Source: Bacteroidota bacterium
GTDB lineage: Bacteria; Bacteroidota; Bacteroidia; Chitinophagales; Chitinophagaceae
Reading direction: 5' to 3'
DNA length: 64,000 bases
NCBI GenBank assembly: GCA_016183765.1
Contig: JACPEA010000011.1
Span: 372,001 to 436,000, forward strand
The notes beneath the pieces are model-generated. The model worked only from the letters and a program-made list of their open reading frames with translations, was not told the DNA's origin and made no database searches. Made by a program: the position numbers and the translations under genes. Of this stretch, positions 1 through 8,316 are shown piece after piece; the first letter of the stretch is position 1, and every line of letters starts with the position of its first letter.

Positions 1-325
1 GCGCTCACTGTTGGTGTAGGAAGCTCTTTCAGGGCTGCATGAAGTGTGAGAGGTTTTATTATCAGGGGGCTGCGCCCACTGTTGGTGTAGGAAGCCCTTT
101 CAGGGCTGCATGAAGTGTGTGAGAGGTTTTATTAACATGGGGCTGCGCCCACTGTTGGTATAGGTGGCCCTTTCAGGGCTGCATGAAGTGTGTGAGGTTT
201 TATTAACATGGGGCTGCGCCCACTGTTGGTATAGGTGGCCCTTTCAGGGCTGTATGAAGTGTGTGTGAGGCTTTATTAACAGAGGGCTGCGCCCACTGTT
301 GGTGTAGGTAGCCCTTTCAGGGCTG
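1..325. repeat. Tandem array A: five units of about 71-73 bp
   Basis: The string CACTGTTGG recurs at positions 6, 77, 150, 221 and 294, a period of 71-73 bp. Each unit has the hairpin GGGCTGCGCCC followed by the near-palindrome AGCCCTTTCAGGGCT, then a purine-rich stretch ending in TTTTATTA. The first unit runs in from the window edge and is degenerate (AGCTCTTTCAGGGCT), so the array may start earlier. The core GCCCTTTCAGGGC is the reverse complement of the core of the array at 374-619. Positions 326-373 are non-repeated spacer. No gene is credible here. Confidence 0.9.
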
Positions 326-373
326 AGAGTGCGGAGCGTATCTTCGAAGATAAGTATCGGGATGGGAAAACCG

Positions 374-619
374 GCCCTGAAAGGGCTTGGTACAGTAACG
401 CGGGGAGAATCCCCACGCAGTCAGAGCGGTCATCGAAGAGAAGGGAGGCGAGCCCTGAAAGGGCTTAGTACAGTAACGCGGGGAGAATCCCCACGCAGTC
501 AGAGCGGTCATGGAAGAGAAGATAGGCGATCCCTGAAAGGGCTTGATACAGTAACGAGGGGAGAATCCCCTCGCAGACAGTGTGGTCTTCGAAGAGAAGA
601 TAACCAGCCCTGAAAGGGC
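374..619. repeat. Tandem array B: four 13 bp cores at 77-78 bp spacing
   Basis: GCCCTGAAAGGGC starts at 374, 452 and 607, with a one-base variant at 530. The 64-65 bp between cores are also repeated and hold a second hairpin, GGGGA-GAA-TCCCC. In the third unit the flanking bases are CGAGGGGA/TCCCCTCG, which pairs fully. The array faces array A with the same core inverted. The last core ends 21 bp before the hsdR start codon, so any transcript of hsdR from upstream reads through the array. Spacers are repeated, so this is not a CRISPR array. Confidence 0.9.
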
Positions 620-640
620 GTGATATTAAAACGCTAACAA

Positions 641-2971
641 ATGAATGAAGCAGAAACCAGAGCAGAATTAATTGACCCCAGGCTACAAGCTTGCGGCTGG
701 GGTGTTGAGGAAGGTTCTAAAGTGTTGCGGGAGCACCCTATTACTGCCGGTAAAATTCAAACGGGTGGCCTTCGTTCTAAAAAACTCACTGCCGATTATG
801 TGCTGGTGTACAAAGGCATTAAACTGGCCGTAATAGAAGCCAAAAGCGATGAGCTGGGCGTGGGTGAGGGTGTGGCCCAGGCCAAACTATATGCCGAAAA
901 AATGTGCATAGAGACCACGTATGCCACTAACGGCAGGGAAATCTATCATATCTGTATGAAAACCGGCGCGGAAGGACTGGTAACCGCCTACCCTACCCCC
1001 GATGAATTATGGCACAAAACCTTCGCCATACAAAACGAGTGGCGCGAAAAATTTGCCAATATTCCTTTTGAAGATAAAAGCGGTACCTGGCAGTTGCGTT
1101 ATTACCAGGAGATAGCCGTAATCAATACCTTAGAAGCATTAGCCAATAACCAAAACCGTATTTTATTAACCCTTGCCACTGGTACCGGTAAAACGGCCAT
1201 TGCCTTTCAGATAAGCTGGAAATTATTTCAGACCCGCTGGAATCTGCAGAGAGATGGCAGCCGCAGGCCGAGGATTCTTTTTTTAGCCGATAGAAATATT
1301 CTGGCCAATCAGGCCTATAATTCTTTCTCTTCTTTTCCCGACGATGCCCTGGTGAGGATCAGTCCGAAAGAGATCAGTAAAAGGGGCGCTGTACCCACCA
1401 ATGGTAGCATCTTCTTTACCATTTTTCAAACCTTTATGTCCGGCACCGACAAGGAAGGTAATCCGGCGCCTTATTTTGGTGCATATCCGCCGGATTATTT
1501 TGATTTTATTATTATCGATGAGTGTCATAGAGGCGGTGCCAATGATGAGGGAAACTGGAGAGCCATATTGGAATATTTTTCGCCAGCGGTTCAGTTGGGT
1601 TTAACGGCAACGCCCAGGCGGGTAGATAATGCAGATACCTATAAGTATTTTGGCGAGCCGGTATATATCTATTCCTTAAAAGAGGGCATCAACGATGGAT
1701 TTCTCACGCCATTTAAAGTAAAACGGATTAAGACCACACTGGATGATTATATCTATACCAGTGATGACAGAATTATAGAAGGAGAAATAGAAGAGGGTAA
1801 ACGATATACGGAGCCGGATTTTAATAAGATTATAGAGATCAGGGAGCGTGAAGCAAAGCGGGTGAAGATTTATATGGACGAAGCCAACCAGAATGAAAAA
1901 GCCATTATCTTCTGCGCCACGCAAGACCATGCCGCAGCAGTGCGCGATCTGGTAAATCAATACAAGAAAAGTAAAGACCCCCTTTATTGCGTAAGGGTAA
2001 CCGCCAACGATGGTGAAATTGGCGAACAGTTCTTACGTGATTTTCAGGATAATGAAAAAACCATACCTACTGTATTGACTACATCGCAAAAGCTATCAAC
2101 AGGGGTAGATGCGCGCAATATCCGCAACATTGTTTTACTGCGCCCGGTAAACTCGATGATAGAGTTCAAGCAAATTGTGGGAAGGGGTACGAGGCTGTTT
2201 GATGGGAAAGAGTTTTTTACCATTTATGATTTTGTAGATGCCTATCACCATTTCTCCGATCCCGAATGGGATGGAGAACCCCTGGAGCCGGAGCCAACCA
2301 CTCCCAGACCCCGAAAACCCTATGAACCGAATGATGTGCCTGTGGGCAACTTTCAGCAGCCGGCACAAACTCCCTTACGAACCAAAGTAAAAGTAAAACT
2401 CAAAGACGGTAAGGAGCGAGAGATACAACACATGATAGCCACATCCTTCTGGAGTGTGGATGGAAAACCCATTTCGGCCGAAGAGTTTTTGCATAACCTG
2501 TTTGGCGCTTTACCCCGCTTCTTTTCGAGCGAAGAGGAACTGCGAACTCTTTGGAGTAATCCCTTAACCCGCAAAACCCTGCTGGAAAAACTGGATGAAG
2601 CCGGCTTTGGAAAAGAGGAGCTGCGCATATTGCAACAGATAGTTGATGCCGAAAAAAGCGACCTGTTTGATGTACTGGAATATGTATTCAACAGCGATAT
2701 CAAACCTATTACCCGCGAAGCCCGCGTGGCTGCCACCCAGGCAACCATTCTTGCCCTGCTCAACGAAAGACAGAAAGAATTCATTGAGTTTGTATTGAGC
2801 AAGTACATAGAAACCGGTGTGGAAGAGCTGGATCAGGAAAAACTGCCCCTCCTGCTCACCAGTAAATACCAAACCTTTGAAGATGCCGGTTCTGTACTCG
2901 GAGACCTGACGAAAGTGCGGGAACTGTTCATTGCCTTTCAGAAACAGTTGTATGCGGATAAAGTGGCGTAG
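641..2971 (+). CDS. hsdR: Type I restriction enzyme R subunit (HsdR, EcoEI-like)
   Basis: ATP-dependent DNA translocase and endonuclease subunit of a type I restriction-modification complex. Of 776 residues, the N-terminus has a PD-(D/E)xK nuclease pattern (Asp52, Glu66-Ala-Lys68). The helicase motor follows with Walker A ATGTGKT at 179-185, DECH at 293-296, TATP at 322-325, and the motif VI region QIVGRGTRL. The C-terminal third fits the EcoEI R domain that contacts the methyltransferase. The length is that of short EcoEI-like R subunits rather than EcoKI (about 1170 residues). No hsdM or hsdS lies in the window; they would have to be upstream of the repeat arrays or elsewhere. ATG at 641 is the first start after the array. 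The family is clear; activity depends on partners not seen. Confidence 0.92.
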   Translation: MNEAETRAELIDPRLQACGWGVEEGSKVLREHPITAGKIQTGGLRSKKLTADYVLVYKGIKLAVIEAKSDELGVGEGVAQAKLYAEKMCIETTYATNGREIYHICMKTGAEGLVTAYPTPDELWHKTFAIQNEWREKFANIPFEDKSGTWQLRYYQEIAVINTLEALANNQNRILLTLATGTGKTAIAFQISWKLFQTRWNLQRDGSRRPRILFLADRNILANQAYNSFSSFPDDALVRISPKEISKRGAVPTNGSIFFTIFQTFMSGTDKEGNPAPYFGAYPPDYFDFIIIDECHRGGANDEGNWRAILEYFSPAVQLGLTATPRRVDNADTYKYFGEPVYIYSLKEGINDGFLTPFKVKRIKTTLDDYIYTSDDRIIEGEIEEGKRYTEPDFNKIIEIREREAKRVKIYMDEANQNEKAIIFCATQDHAAAVRDLVNQYKKSKDPLYCVRVTANDGEIGEQFLRDFQDNEKTIPTVLTTSQKLSTGVDARNIRNIVLLRPVNSMIEFKQIVGRGTRLFDGKEFFTIYDFVDAYHHFSDPEWDGEPLEPEPTTPRPRKPYEPNDVPVGNFQQPAQTPLRTKVKVKLKDGKEREIQHMIATSFWSVDGKPISAEEFLHNLFGALPRFFSSEEELRTLWSNPLTRKTLLEKLDEAGFGKEELRILQQIVDAEKSDLFDVLEYVFNSDIKPITREARVAATQATILALLNERQKEFIEFVLSKYIETGVEELDQEKLPLLLTSKYQTFEDAGSVLGDLTKVRELFIAFQKQLYADKVA

Positions 2972-3047
2972 GGTATGTCATATGTACAATATGTTTATAC
3001 CATAATTAATTGATTATAAATTATTTTTTAATTTTAACCCGATAAAC

Positions 3048-3078
3048 TTGGTAACAACATATAGGAGGCCTAAGTTTG
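3048..3078 (+). promoter_or_regulatory. Bacteroidota-type promoter of the toxin-antitoxin-chaperone operon
   Basis: TTG at 3048-3050, a 20-nucleotide spacer, then TAAGTTTG at 3071-3078. This matches the Bacteroidota sigma consensus (TTTG about 19-21 nt before TAnnTTTG). The expected transcription start, near 3083-3086, falls inside the palindrome at 3080-3097. Confidence 0.7.
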
Positions 3079-3079
3079 T

Positions 3080-3097
3080 CTTAACTTATAAGTTAAG
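3080..3097. promoter_or_regulatory. 18 bp perfect palindrome, candidate autorepression operator
   Basis: CTTAACTTATAAGTTAAG is identical to its reverse complement. It lies just after the -7 element and directly before the TTG start codon of the toxin gene. Position and symmetry fit an operator bound by the HTH antitoxin encoded in the same operon (inference). Confidence 0.65.
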
Positions 3098-3607
3098 TTG
3101 ATTGTTGAGTTTATACCCATATTTATTGATGAGTTTGAACGAGTGCAGTACTACACCGTACGACTTGAAGGAAGAGCCGTCTCCGAATTCAAGGATTTTC
3201 AAACACGACTGGGGAAAAATGCTGAAGATCGCGTTGAACTTTCAGAGATTAACAGGTACATCGAAAAAATAGGAAATGAATACGGGGCTTATCCAGAACA
3301 TTTCAGACATGAAGAAGCCGCAGAAGCCTTACCACCGGGGTATCATACGTTTATTGAAACAGACAACTACAATGATTATGGATTACGGCTATACTGTATC
3401 AGGCTGTGCCCCTCGGTTGTTATTTTACTAAATGGAGATAGGAAAGTAAACCAAAAGGCACAAAGATGCCCGAATTGTCGTCCCCATTTTGAAAAAGCAA
3501 GTATTATATCAAAAGCAATAAACCGGGCAATTGTAGACGGGTACATGCGAGTTGTTGATGAAAAAATGGAATTAGAAATTGATGGCGATTTTGAATTAGA
3601 GATTTAA
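3098..3607 (+). CDS. Putative type II toxin (RelE/HigB-like), first gene of a TAC operon
   Basis: A 169-residue basic/acidic protein with no signal peptide or membrane segment. The order of genes (toxin, HTH antitoxin, SecB-like protein) and the compact alpha/beta pattern suggest a HigB/RelE-fold mRNA interferase. A conserved-looking stretch is DYGLRLYCIRL followed by VVILLNGDRK, and a CPNC pair sits near residue 127. The start is TTG at 3098; no in-frame ATG occurs in the N-terminal part, and the promoter predicts a leader of only about 12 nt. The toxin precedes the antitoxin, which is typical of higBA and opposite to most other type II pairs. The fold assignment rests mostly on context, since I recognise no catalytic motif with certainty. 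Confidence 0.6.
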   Translation: MIVEFIPIFIDEFERVQYYTVRLEGRAVSEFKDFQTRLGKNAEDRVELSEINRYIEKIGNEYGAYPEHFRHEEAAEALPPGYHTFIETDNYNDYGLRLYCIRLCPSVVILLNGDRKVNQKAQRCPNCRPHFEKASIISKAINRAIVDGYMRVVDEKMELEIDGDFELEI

Positions 3608-3616
3608 TGTGCTATT

Positions 3617-4069
3617 ATGATTAAGAAGAAAAAAAGTCTGAAAACAGAATCGATTCCGGAATTCAGGGCGTCTATTGATGCAATGCCAGAGGACAGTAAA
3701 ATATTTGTAGATAAATCTCTGGAAATAGCGCATCATATTATTCTGTTGATGCGTCAAAAAGGGATGAAGCAGAAAGACCTTGCTGAAAAGATGGGTAAGT
3801 CTGAGGCGGAAATAAGTAAGCTGCTTGGAGGTATGCATAATTACACACTTCGTTCTATTGCCAAACTGGAAGCAGCTTTAGGTTCTACTGTTATACATAC
3901 AAAACCGATATCGCATGTGTTTACTCATCAATTAAAGACGTACCCCACAACCAGTGCTCAAATGTTACGAACGAGTTATAAACGCTCATACCATAATATT
4001 ATGTATGGTACTAAAGTGGTAACTCTTCCAACAGCAAAACAGAAAAACAACGAACTCGTTGCTATATGA
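3617..4069 (+). CDS. HTH (XRE/HigA-type) antitoxin with C-terminal extension
   Basis: 150 residues. Residues about 36-92 form an XRE helix-turn-helix, with recognition features QKGMKQKDLAEKMGKSEAEI and the helix that follows. About 50 residues follow the HTH and carry hydrophobic/aromatic patches (SYHNIMYG, VVTLP). In known chaperone-dependent antitoxins such a tail is the chaperone-addiction (ChAD) segment, which makes the antitoxin unstable unless a SecB-like chaperone binds it. The gene starts 9 nt after the toxin stop, and its stop overlaps the next start (ATGA). It probably represses its own promoter through the palindrome at 3080-3097. Confidence 0.8.
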   Translation: MIKKKKSLKTESIPEFRASIDAMPEDSKIFVDKSLEIAHHIILLMRQKGMKQKDLAEKMGKSEAEISKLLGGMHNYTLRSIAKLEAALGSTVIHTKPISHVFTHQLKTYPTTSAQMLRTSYKRSYHNIMYGTKVVTLPTAKQKNNELVAI

Positions 4070-4566
4070 ATCCAGAAAGAAAAGTAGACGCATCCAAAAT
4101 TCAGATACTTGATATCAAAACGCTTCAGGGTCAGATTACATCCGAAGAAAATGTTGACACAGCTTTATTGGGTGGACAGTCATTCGAATTCAATGTAACT
4201 ACCGGATTAAACCCCGATGAAAATATTATTGGCTTAAAACTAAAAGTTGATATTCAGGCTACAGACGTAGAGGGTAATCCGATACGAATCAGCGGTTCAT
4301 ATACACATGAAGTTGTATTCAGCGTTGAAAACTTGAGTGATTTTATAGAAGTTAAAGATGTGAATGGCGTAAACGAATATGTGGTTGATGTTGTGTTAGG
4401 GGCAACGTTGGCAGGAATTATATATTCTACTGTAAGAGGTATTATTTTCACCCGAACTCAAGGTACTTCTTTAGGAGCTGTTGTTCTTCCAGTAATAGAT
4501 CCGTTACGATTAATTCAGGAAAACCAATCGCCGGAAGCTAATAACCATCATAAAACGGCGCCTTAG
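4066..4566 (+). CDS. SecB-like chaperone of a toxin-antitoxin-chaperone system
   Basis: 166 residues, starting in a 4-nt ATGA overlap with the antitoxin gene, so probably translationally coupled. The middle shows long alternating beta strands (about residues 45-115), as in the SecB fold. The C-terminal part, TLAGIIYSTVRGIIFTRTQG followed by LPVIDP, resembles the SecB end, where a helix leads to a Pro-rich strand. In TAC systems such as the mycobacterial HigB-HigA-Rv1957 set, this protein protects the antitoxin from degradation. General SecB for export is a less likely alternative, given the operon. No search was possible, so the family call is moderate. Confidence 0.65.
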   Translation: MNPERKVDASKIQILDIKTLQGQITSEENVDTALLGGQSFEFNVTTGLNPDENIIGLKLKVDIQATDVEGNPIRISGSYTHEVVFSVENLSDFIEVKDVNGVNEYVVDVVLGATLAGIIYSTVRGIIFTRTQGTSLGAVVLPVIDPLRLIQENQSPEANNHHKTAP

Positions 4567-4597
4567 CACTTTTGCGGGAACTATCACGCTAAGGCGC
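4558..4597. terminator. Bidirectional hairpin after the TAC operon
   Basis: GCGCCTTAGC (4558-4567) pairs perfectly with GCTAAGGCGC (4588-4597) across a 20-nt loop. The stem covers the TAG stop of the chaperone gene, and a T-containing stretch follows. It separates this operon from the convergent SDR gene. Confidence 0.6.
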
Positions 4598-4615
4598 GGG
4601 AGTTTTGTTATTTAC

Positions 4616-5332
4616 TTATGGGTTGGTAGACCAGATAGAAGCATCTTTCACAAACACCCTCCTGTTCAGTTTCAGATGTGCGACCAGCAGTTCTGCAAAA
4701 TCTTCGGGGTGCATAACCCGGTCTTCATTGTTGTTGATGAGGTTGGCGCTTTTGGCCAGGTCGGTCACCACGGTACTCGGGATCAATGCGGTTACACGGA
4801 TATTGTGTTTGCGCACTTCCTGCATCAAAGAATCGGTGAGACCCATCAGTCCGAATTTAGAAGCGCTGTAGGCGCTGGTAACCGGTGCGCCTTTTAAACC
4901 AGCGGTAGAGGCCACGTTCACGATATCGCCGGTCTGTCTTTCGATCATCTCGGGCAATATGGCGCGGGTGGTATAGTAAACGCCAAAAAGGTTCACTTTA
5001 ATCTGGTTCTCCCACTGCTCGGGTGTCAGCTCCAGGAACTTCCCGAAAGTGGCGGTGCCGGCATTGTTAATGAGGATATCGATAGGCCCCAGTTCCTGCC
5101 GGATCTTTGTCAAGGCAGTAGTTACCGAGTTGATATCACTTACATCCGCCGTGGCTACAGCCGTTTTTACTCCCAGGGCGCCAGCTTCCTGCGCTACCGC
5201 CTGCAGGTCTTTTTCGGTGCGGGCCACCAGCCCAAGGTTTACCCCTTCGTTAGCCAAAGCAAGCGCTATCGCCCGCCCAATTCCTTTCCCCGCACCCGTG
5301 ATGATTGCGGTCTTATTTTGTAATGATTGCAT
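4616..5332 (-). CDS. SDR family oxidoreductase (FabG-like)
   Basis: A classical short-chain dehydrogenase/reductase of 238 residues that uses NAD(P)H on a carbonyl/alcohol substrate. The cofactor motif TGAGKGIG is at 12-19 and NNAG at 89-92. The catalytic set is Ser142, Tyr155 and Lys159. It is cytoplasmic, with no signal peptide. It is convergent with the TAC operon and shares the hairpin at 4558-4597. Substrate unknown; 3-ketoacyl reductase annotation is common for such proteins but not shown here. Confidence 0.9.
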   Translation of the reverse strand: MQSLQNKTAIITGAGKGIGRAIALALANEGVNLGLVARTEKDLQAVAQEAGALGVKTAVATADVSDINSVTTALTKIRQELGPIDILINNAGTATFGKFLELTPEQWENQIKVNLFGVYYTTRAILPEMIERQTGDIVNVASTAGLKGAPVTSAYSASKFGLMGLTDSLMQEVRKHNIRVTALIPSTVVTDLAKSANLINNNEDRVMHPEDFAELLVAHLKLNRRVFVKDASIWSTNP

Positions 5333-5361
5333 ATATTTTATTTACAGGTGAATTGTGAATT

Positions 5362-5416
5362 GTGAGTGGTGAATCGTCAGTCGTCAGTGTTGATTCTCTG
5401 CCTATTCACCACTCAC
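5362..5416. repeat. 13 bp inverted repeat in a 366 bp gene-free spacer
   Basis: GTGAGTGGTGAAT (5362-5374) is repeated inverted as ATTCACCACTCAC (5404-5416). Around it are short direct repeats of GTGAAT and CGTCAGT. A related string, GTCGTCAATCGTCAGTAGTG, occurs near 20218, so this looks like a dispersed family. The rest of 5333-5698 shows no gene; it should contain the promoters of the two divergent neighbours, but none is clear. Confidence 0.6.
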
Positions 5417-5698
5417 GATTCACGACTGACGCAAAATTACATCCCGCCACCCTGTGTCTTTGTAATTTCTCTGTCATTGTTTACCCCCTACCAACCAAAA
5501 CTCCATTTAAAACGCAAATACCCGATATCCTGTAATCCCTGGAATCGGGTTTATTTATATTTCAAAAGCAATGCTTTTCCCGACAGGCAGTTGTTTCTCT
5601 CCCTGTACGAAATCGTTTGCGTTTGTTTTCTCTGCCCAATACCATTTTATTCAGGTTCTTCTTCGTATTTTATTGGCTGATTAATTACCCCGATTGCT

Positions 5699-6721
5699 AT
5701 GAACGAACAACTGCCCCGTCGTCGTTTTATCCGTTATGCCACCCACACAGCGCTTGGCGCTGGTTTACTCGGTAAATTCTCTGGTGTTTTTGCAGCCGGA
5801 ACCGATGAGGTTCCCAAACGGATCGGCATCATCGGGTTAGACACATCGCATAGCATTGCTTTTGCCAAAGCGTTGAACGGACCGAATGTTTCGCAGGCCT
5901 ACCAGGGCTTTACGGTTTCTGCGGCTTATCCCAGGGGAAGTGCTGATATAGAATCTTCTGTAAAACGGATACCCGGTTATACCGAAGAAATAAAGAAGCT
6001 GGGCATTGAGATCACGTCTTCTGTGGAAGAACTGCTGACCAAATCGGATTATATTTTACTGGAAACCAACGATGGCCGGCCACACCTGGAACAGGCCATG
6101 CAGGTGATCAAAGCGGGAAAACCTTTTTTCATCGATAAACCTGTCGCCGGATCTCTCCGTGATGCCATCGCCATTTATGCGGCAGCTAAAAAACACAAAG
6201 TGCCCCTGTTCTCTTCCTCCTCGCTCCGTTATATGGAAACTGCACAGGAAGTGGCGCAGGGCAAGATCGGCAAAGTGCTGGGGGCTGATACCTATAGTCC
6301 GGGCACCCTCGAAAAAACACATCCCGATCTGTTCTGGTATGGAATTCATGGCGTAGAGATCCTGTATACGGTAATGGGTACGGGCTGCAAAGAACTGGTA
6401 CGCGTAAATACACCCGATACCGATATCGTGGTGGGAACCTGGTCCGATGGCCGTACCGGCACTTTCCGCGGTACACGCACGGGCAAACACGAATATGGCG
6501 GAACAGCCTATGGAGAAAAAGGAAACCTGGTATTGGGGCCATTTAAGGGGTATGACAACCTGCTCGACCAGATCATCCGCTTTTTCAGGACCGGCATCGC
6601 CCCGGTGAGTGCCGAAGAAACCCTGGAAATATACACATTCATGGAAGCCGCAGATGAAAGCAGGCGCAATGGTGGCAAAGCGGTTGTGTTGGCGGATGTG
6701 TATGGGGCAATGAGCGAATGA
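5699..6721 (+). CDS. Tat-exported Gfo/Idh/MocA family oxidoreductase
   Basis: 340 residues. The N-terminus has a twin-arginine signal (RRRFIRYA) followed by a hydrophobic stretch, so the folded cofactor-loaded protein is probably exported to the periplasm. The Rossmann region follows at about 41-52 (RIGIIGLDTSHS), where the usual GxGxxG is altered to GLDTSH. Asp146-Lys-Pro takes the place of the family EKP motif. Such changes suggest a divergent member whose activity may not be a standard NAD(P)-dependent sugar dehydrogenase. The gene runs into the octamer repeat at 6711-6752, which overlaps its last codons. It is followed by a second family member at 6773. Confidence 0.85.
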   Translation: MNEQLPRRRFIRYATHTALGAGLLGKFSGVFAAGTDEVPKRIGIIGLDTSHSIAFAKALNGPNVSQAYQGFTVSAAYPRGSADIESSVKRIPGYTEEIKKLGIEITSSVEELLTKSDYILLETNDGRPHLEQAMQVIKAGKPFFIDKPVAGSLRDAIAIYAAAKKHKVPLFSSSSLRYMETAQEVAQGKIGKVLGADTYSPGTLEKTHPDLFWYGIHGVEILYTVMGTGCKELVRVNTPDTDIVVGTWSDGRTGTFRGTRTGKHEYGGTAYGEKGNLVLGPFKGYDNLLDQIIRFFRTGIAPVSAEETLEIYTFMEAADESRRNGGKAVVLADVYGAMSE

Positions 6722-6752
6722 GTGAATGAGTGAATGAGTGGATGGGTGAATG
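6711..6752. repeat. Octamer tract (GAGTGAAT type), five units
   Basis: Consecutive units GAGCGAAT, GAGTGAAT, GAGTGAAT, GAGTGGAT and GGGTGAAT. The tract overlaps the stop codon of the upstream gene. The same octamer is found at 20163-20213, and in looser form at 18271-18315 and 56399-56428. Confidence 0.8.
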
Positions 6753-6772
6753 ATTTGTTTAAAACCATAAGT

Positions 6773-8116
6773 ATGAATAATTCCCGCAGAGACTTTATTA
6801 AAAAAACTTCCATGGGCTCGGTGGCTTTTTCGTTTGGTGGGGTGTTGCAGGGCTTCAGTGCCGGCAGCTACCGCAATATTATTGGCGCTAATGATAAAAT
6901 AGCGGTAGCCTGTATGGGTGTGAACAGCCGTGGCCTGGCAGTCGGTAAAAATTTTGCCTCGCAGCGCAATTGTGAAGTGCTGCATGTGTGCGATGTAGAC
7001 AACAGGGCCAGCACCAAATGTATTGCTGCCATAGAAAGCATACAACAGAAACGGCCGAAGGATACGCCCGATTTCAGGAAAGCCCTGGAGGATAAGGATG
7101 TGGATGTGCTCATTGTTACTGCACCCGATCACTGGCACGCGCCTGCCGCCCTGCTGGCCTGTGCTGCCGGAAAAGACGTGTACCTGGAAAAACCCTGCAG
7201 TCATAATCCCAATGAAGGCGAAATGCTGGTAAAAGCAGCAGCTAAACATAAGCGGGTGCTCCAAATGGGTAACCAGCGTCGCTCCTGGCCCAATGTGAGT
7301 GCCGCCATTGCAGAACTGCATGGGGGTGTGATTGGCAAACCCTATTATGCCAAAACCTGGTACACCAATAACCGCCCGTCTATCGGCAAAGGCAAAGAAG
7401 CGGCAGTGCCCGACTGGCTCAATTACGACCTGTGGCAGGGACCGGCGCCACGCAGACCCTACCGCGATAACCTGATACACTATAACTGGCACTGGTTCTG
7501 GCATTGGGGAACAGGCGAAGCTTTGAACAATGGCACCCATATGGTTGACCTGGCACGCTGGGGACTGGGTGTTACCTATCCTACCAGTGTCAATTCTACC
7601 GGCGGCCGCTACCGTTACCAGGACGATTGGGAAACCCCCGATACACAGGTGATCAATCTTTCTTTTGGCGATAAAGGAATGATCAGCTGGGAAGGCCGCA
7701 GCTGTAACAGCCGGAATGTAGAAGGCAGCAGTGTAGGCGTGATCTTTTACGGGGAGAACGGCTCGCTCACCATTGAAAGCGGCAACTCTTACAAGATCCA
7801 CGACCTGAAAAACAAGCTGGTAAAAGAAGTAAAGAACACCCAGAATATTGATGCGCGTAATGTAGCAGACCCTGCACAGGAACTGGATGCCTACCATATC
7901 CAGAACTTGTTTGATGCCATCAAAAAAGGAACGCCCCTGAATTCCGATATCGTGGGTGGTCACCAGAGCACGTTGCTGGTACAGCTGGGCAATATTGCAC
8001 AACGCACGGGCCGCACACTGCATACCGACCCGACCAATGGACATATCCTCAATGATTCTGCCGCCATGAAATACTGGAGCCGCGAGTATGAAAAAGGATG
8101 GGAACCGAAAGTGTAG
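6773..8116 (+). CDS. Tat-exported Gfo/Idh/MocA family oxidoreductase
   Basis: 447 residues from ATG 6773. This start is chosen because it puts the twin-arginine signal (SRRDFIKK) right at the N-terminus; the in-frame start 39 nt upstream lies in repeat DNA. The Rossmann segment KIAVACMGVNSRG is at 42-54 and the EKP motif at 139-141. The C-terminal part is the long Gfo/Idh/MocA substrate domain typical of Bacteroidota periplasmic enzymes. Together with the preceding gene it stands just before the GlcNAc genes. It probably acts on a sugar or amino-sugar derivative in the periplasm. The exact substrate is unknown. Confidence 0.9.
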   Translation: MNNSRRDFIKKTSMGSVAFSFGGVLQGFSAGSYRNIIGANDKIAVACMGVNSRGLAVGKNFASQRNCEVLHVCDVDNRASTKCIAAIESIQQKRPKDTPDFRKALEDKDVDVLIVTAPDHWHAPAALLACAAGKDVYLEKPCSHNPNEGEMLVKAAAKHKRVLQMGNQRRSWPNVSAAIAELHGGVIGKPYYAKTWYTNNRPSIGKGKEAAVPDWLNYDLWQGPAPRRPYRDNLIHYNWHWFWHWGTGEALNNGTHMVDLARWGLGVTYPTSVNSTGGRYRYQDDWETPDTQVINLSFGDKGMISWEGRSCNSRNVEGSSVGVIFYGENGSLTIESGNSYKIHDLKNKLVKEVKNTQNIDARNVADPAQELDAYHIQNLFDAIKKGTPLNSDIVGGHQSTLLVQLGNIAQRTGRTLHTDPTNGHILNDSAAMKYWSREYEKGWEPKV

Positions 8117-8129
8117 ATAAGAAGCGAGT

Positions 8130-8290
8130 CATGAATAATGAACAAGGAATAATGAACAAGGAATGATGAATTGTTTCTATCACTCTGCGTAAACTCACCG
8201 TCCTCTGCGGCTCTGCGGTGAAAAGATGAAAGGGACAAGGAGCAAGAAACAAGGAACAAGGGACAAGAAACAAGGAACAAGGGAGAATAA
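8130..8290. repeat. Low-complexity and palindromic repeats between genes
   Basis: The spacer has repeats of GAATAATGAACAAG (about 8133-8165), a partial copy of the CTCTGCGTAAACTC / CTCTGCGGTGAA family (about 8183-8222, compare 16852-16937), and a tract of CAAGGAACAAGGGACAAGAA units (about 8231-8285). No coding potential is seen. Confidence 0.7.
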
Positions 8291-8316
8291 TGAATGGATA
8301 GTTAAAACCCAAATGC

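Noticed and set aside
329..613. A 94-codon ORF on the plus strand across array B
   Set aside because: It only translates the repeat unit three times; the period is close to a multiple of three, which keeps the frame open.
1..619. CRISPR array
   Set aside because: Spacers are repeated and not unique, the period is too long, and no cas gene is seen.
6056..8044. A 662-codon ORF on the minus strand
   Set aside because: It is the antisense of two well-supported Gfo/Idh/MocA genes and has no domain pattern of its own.
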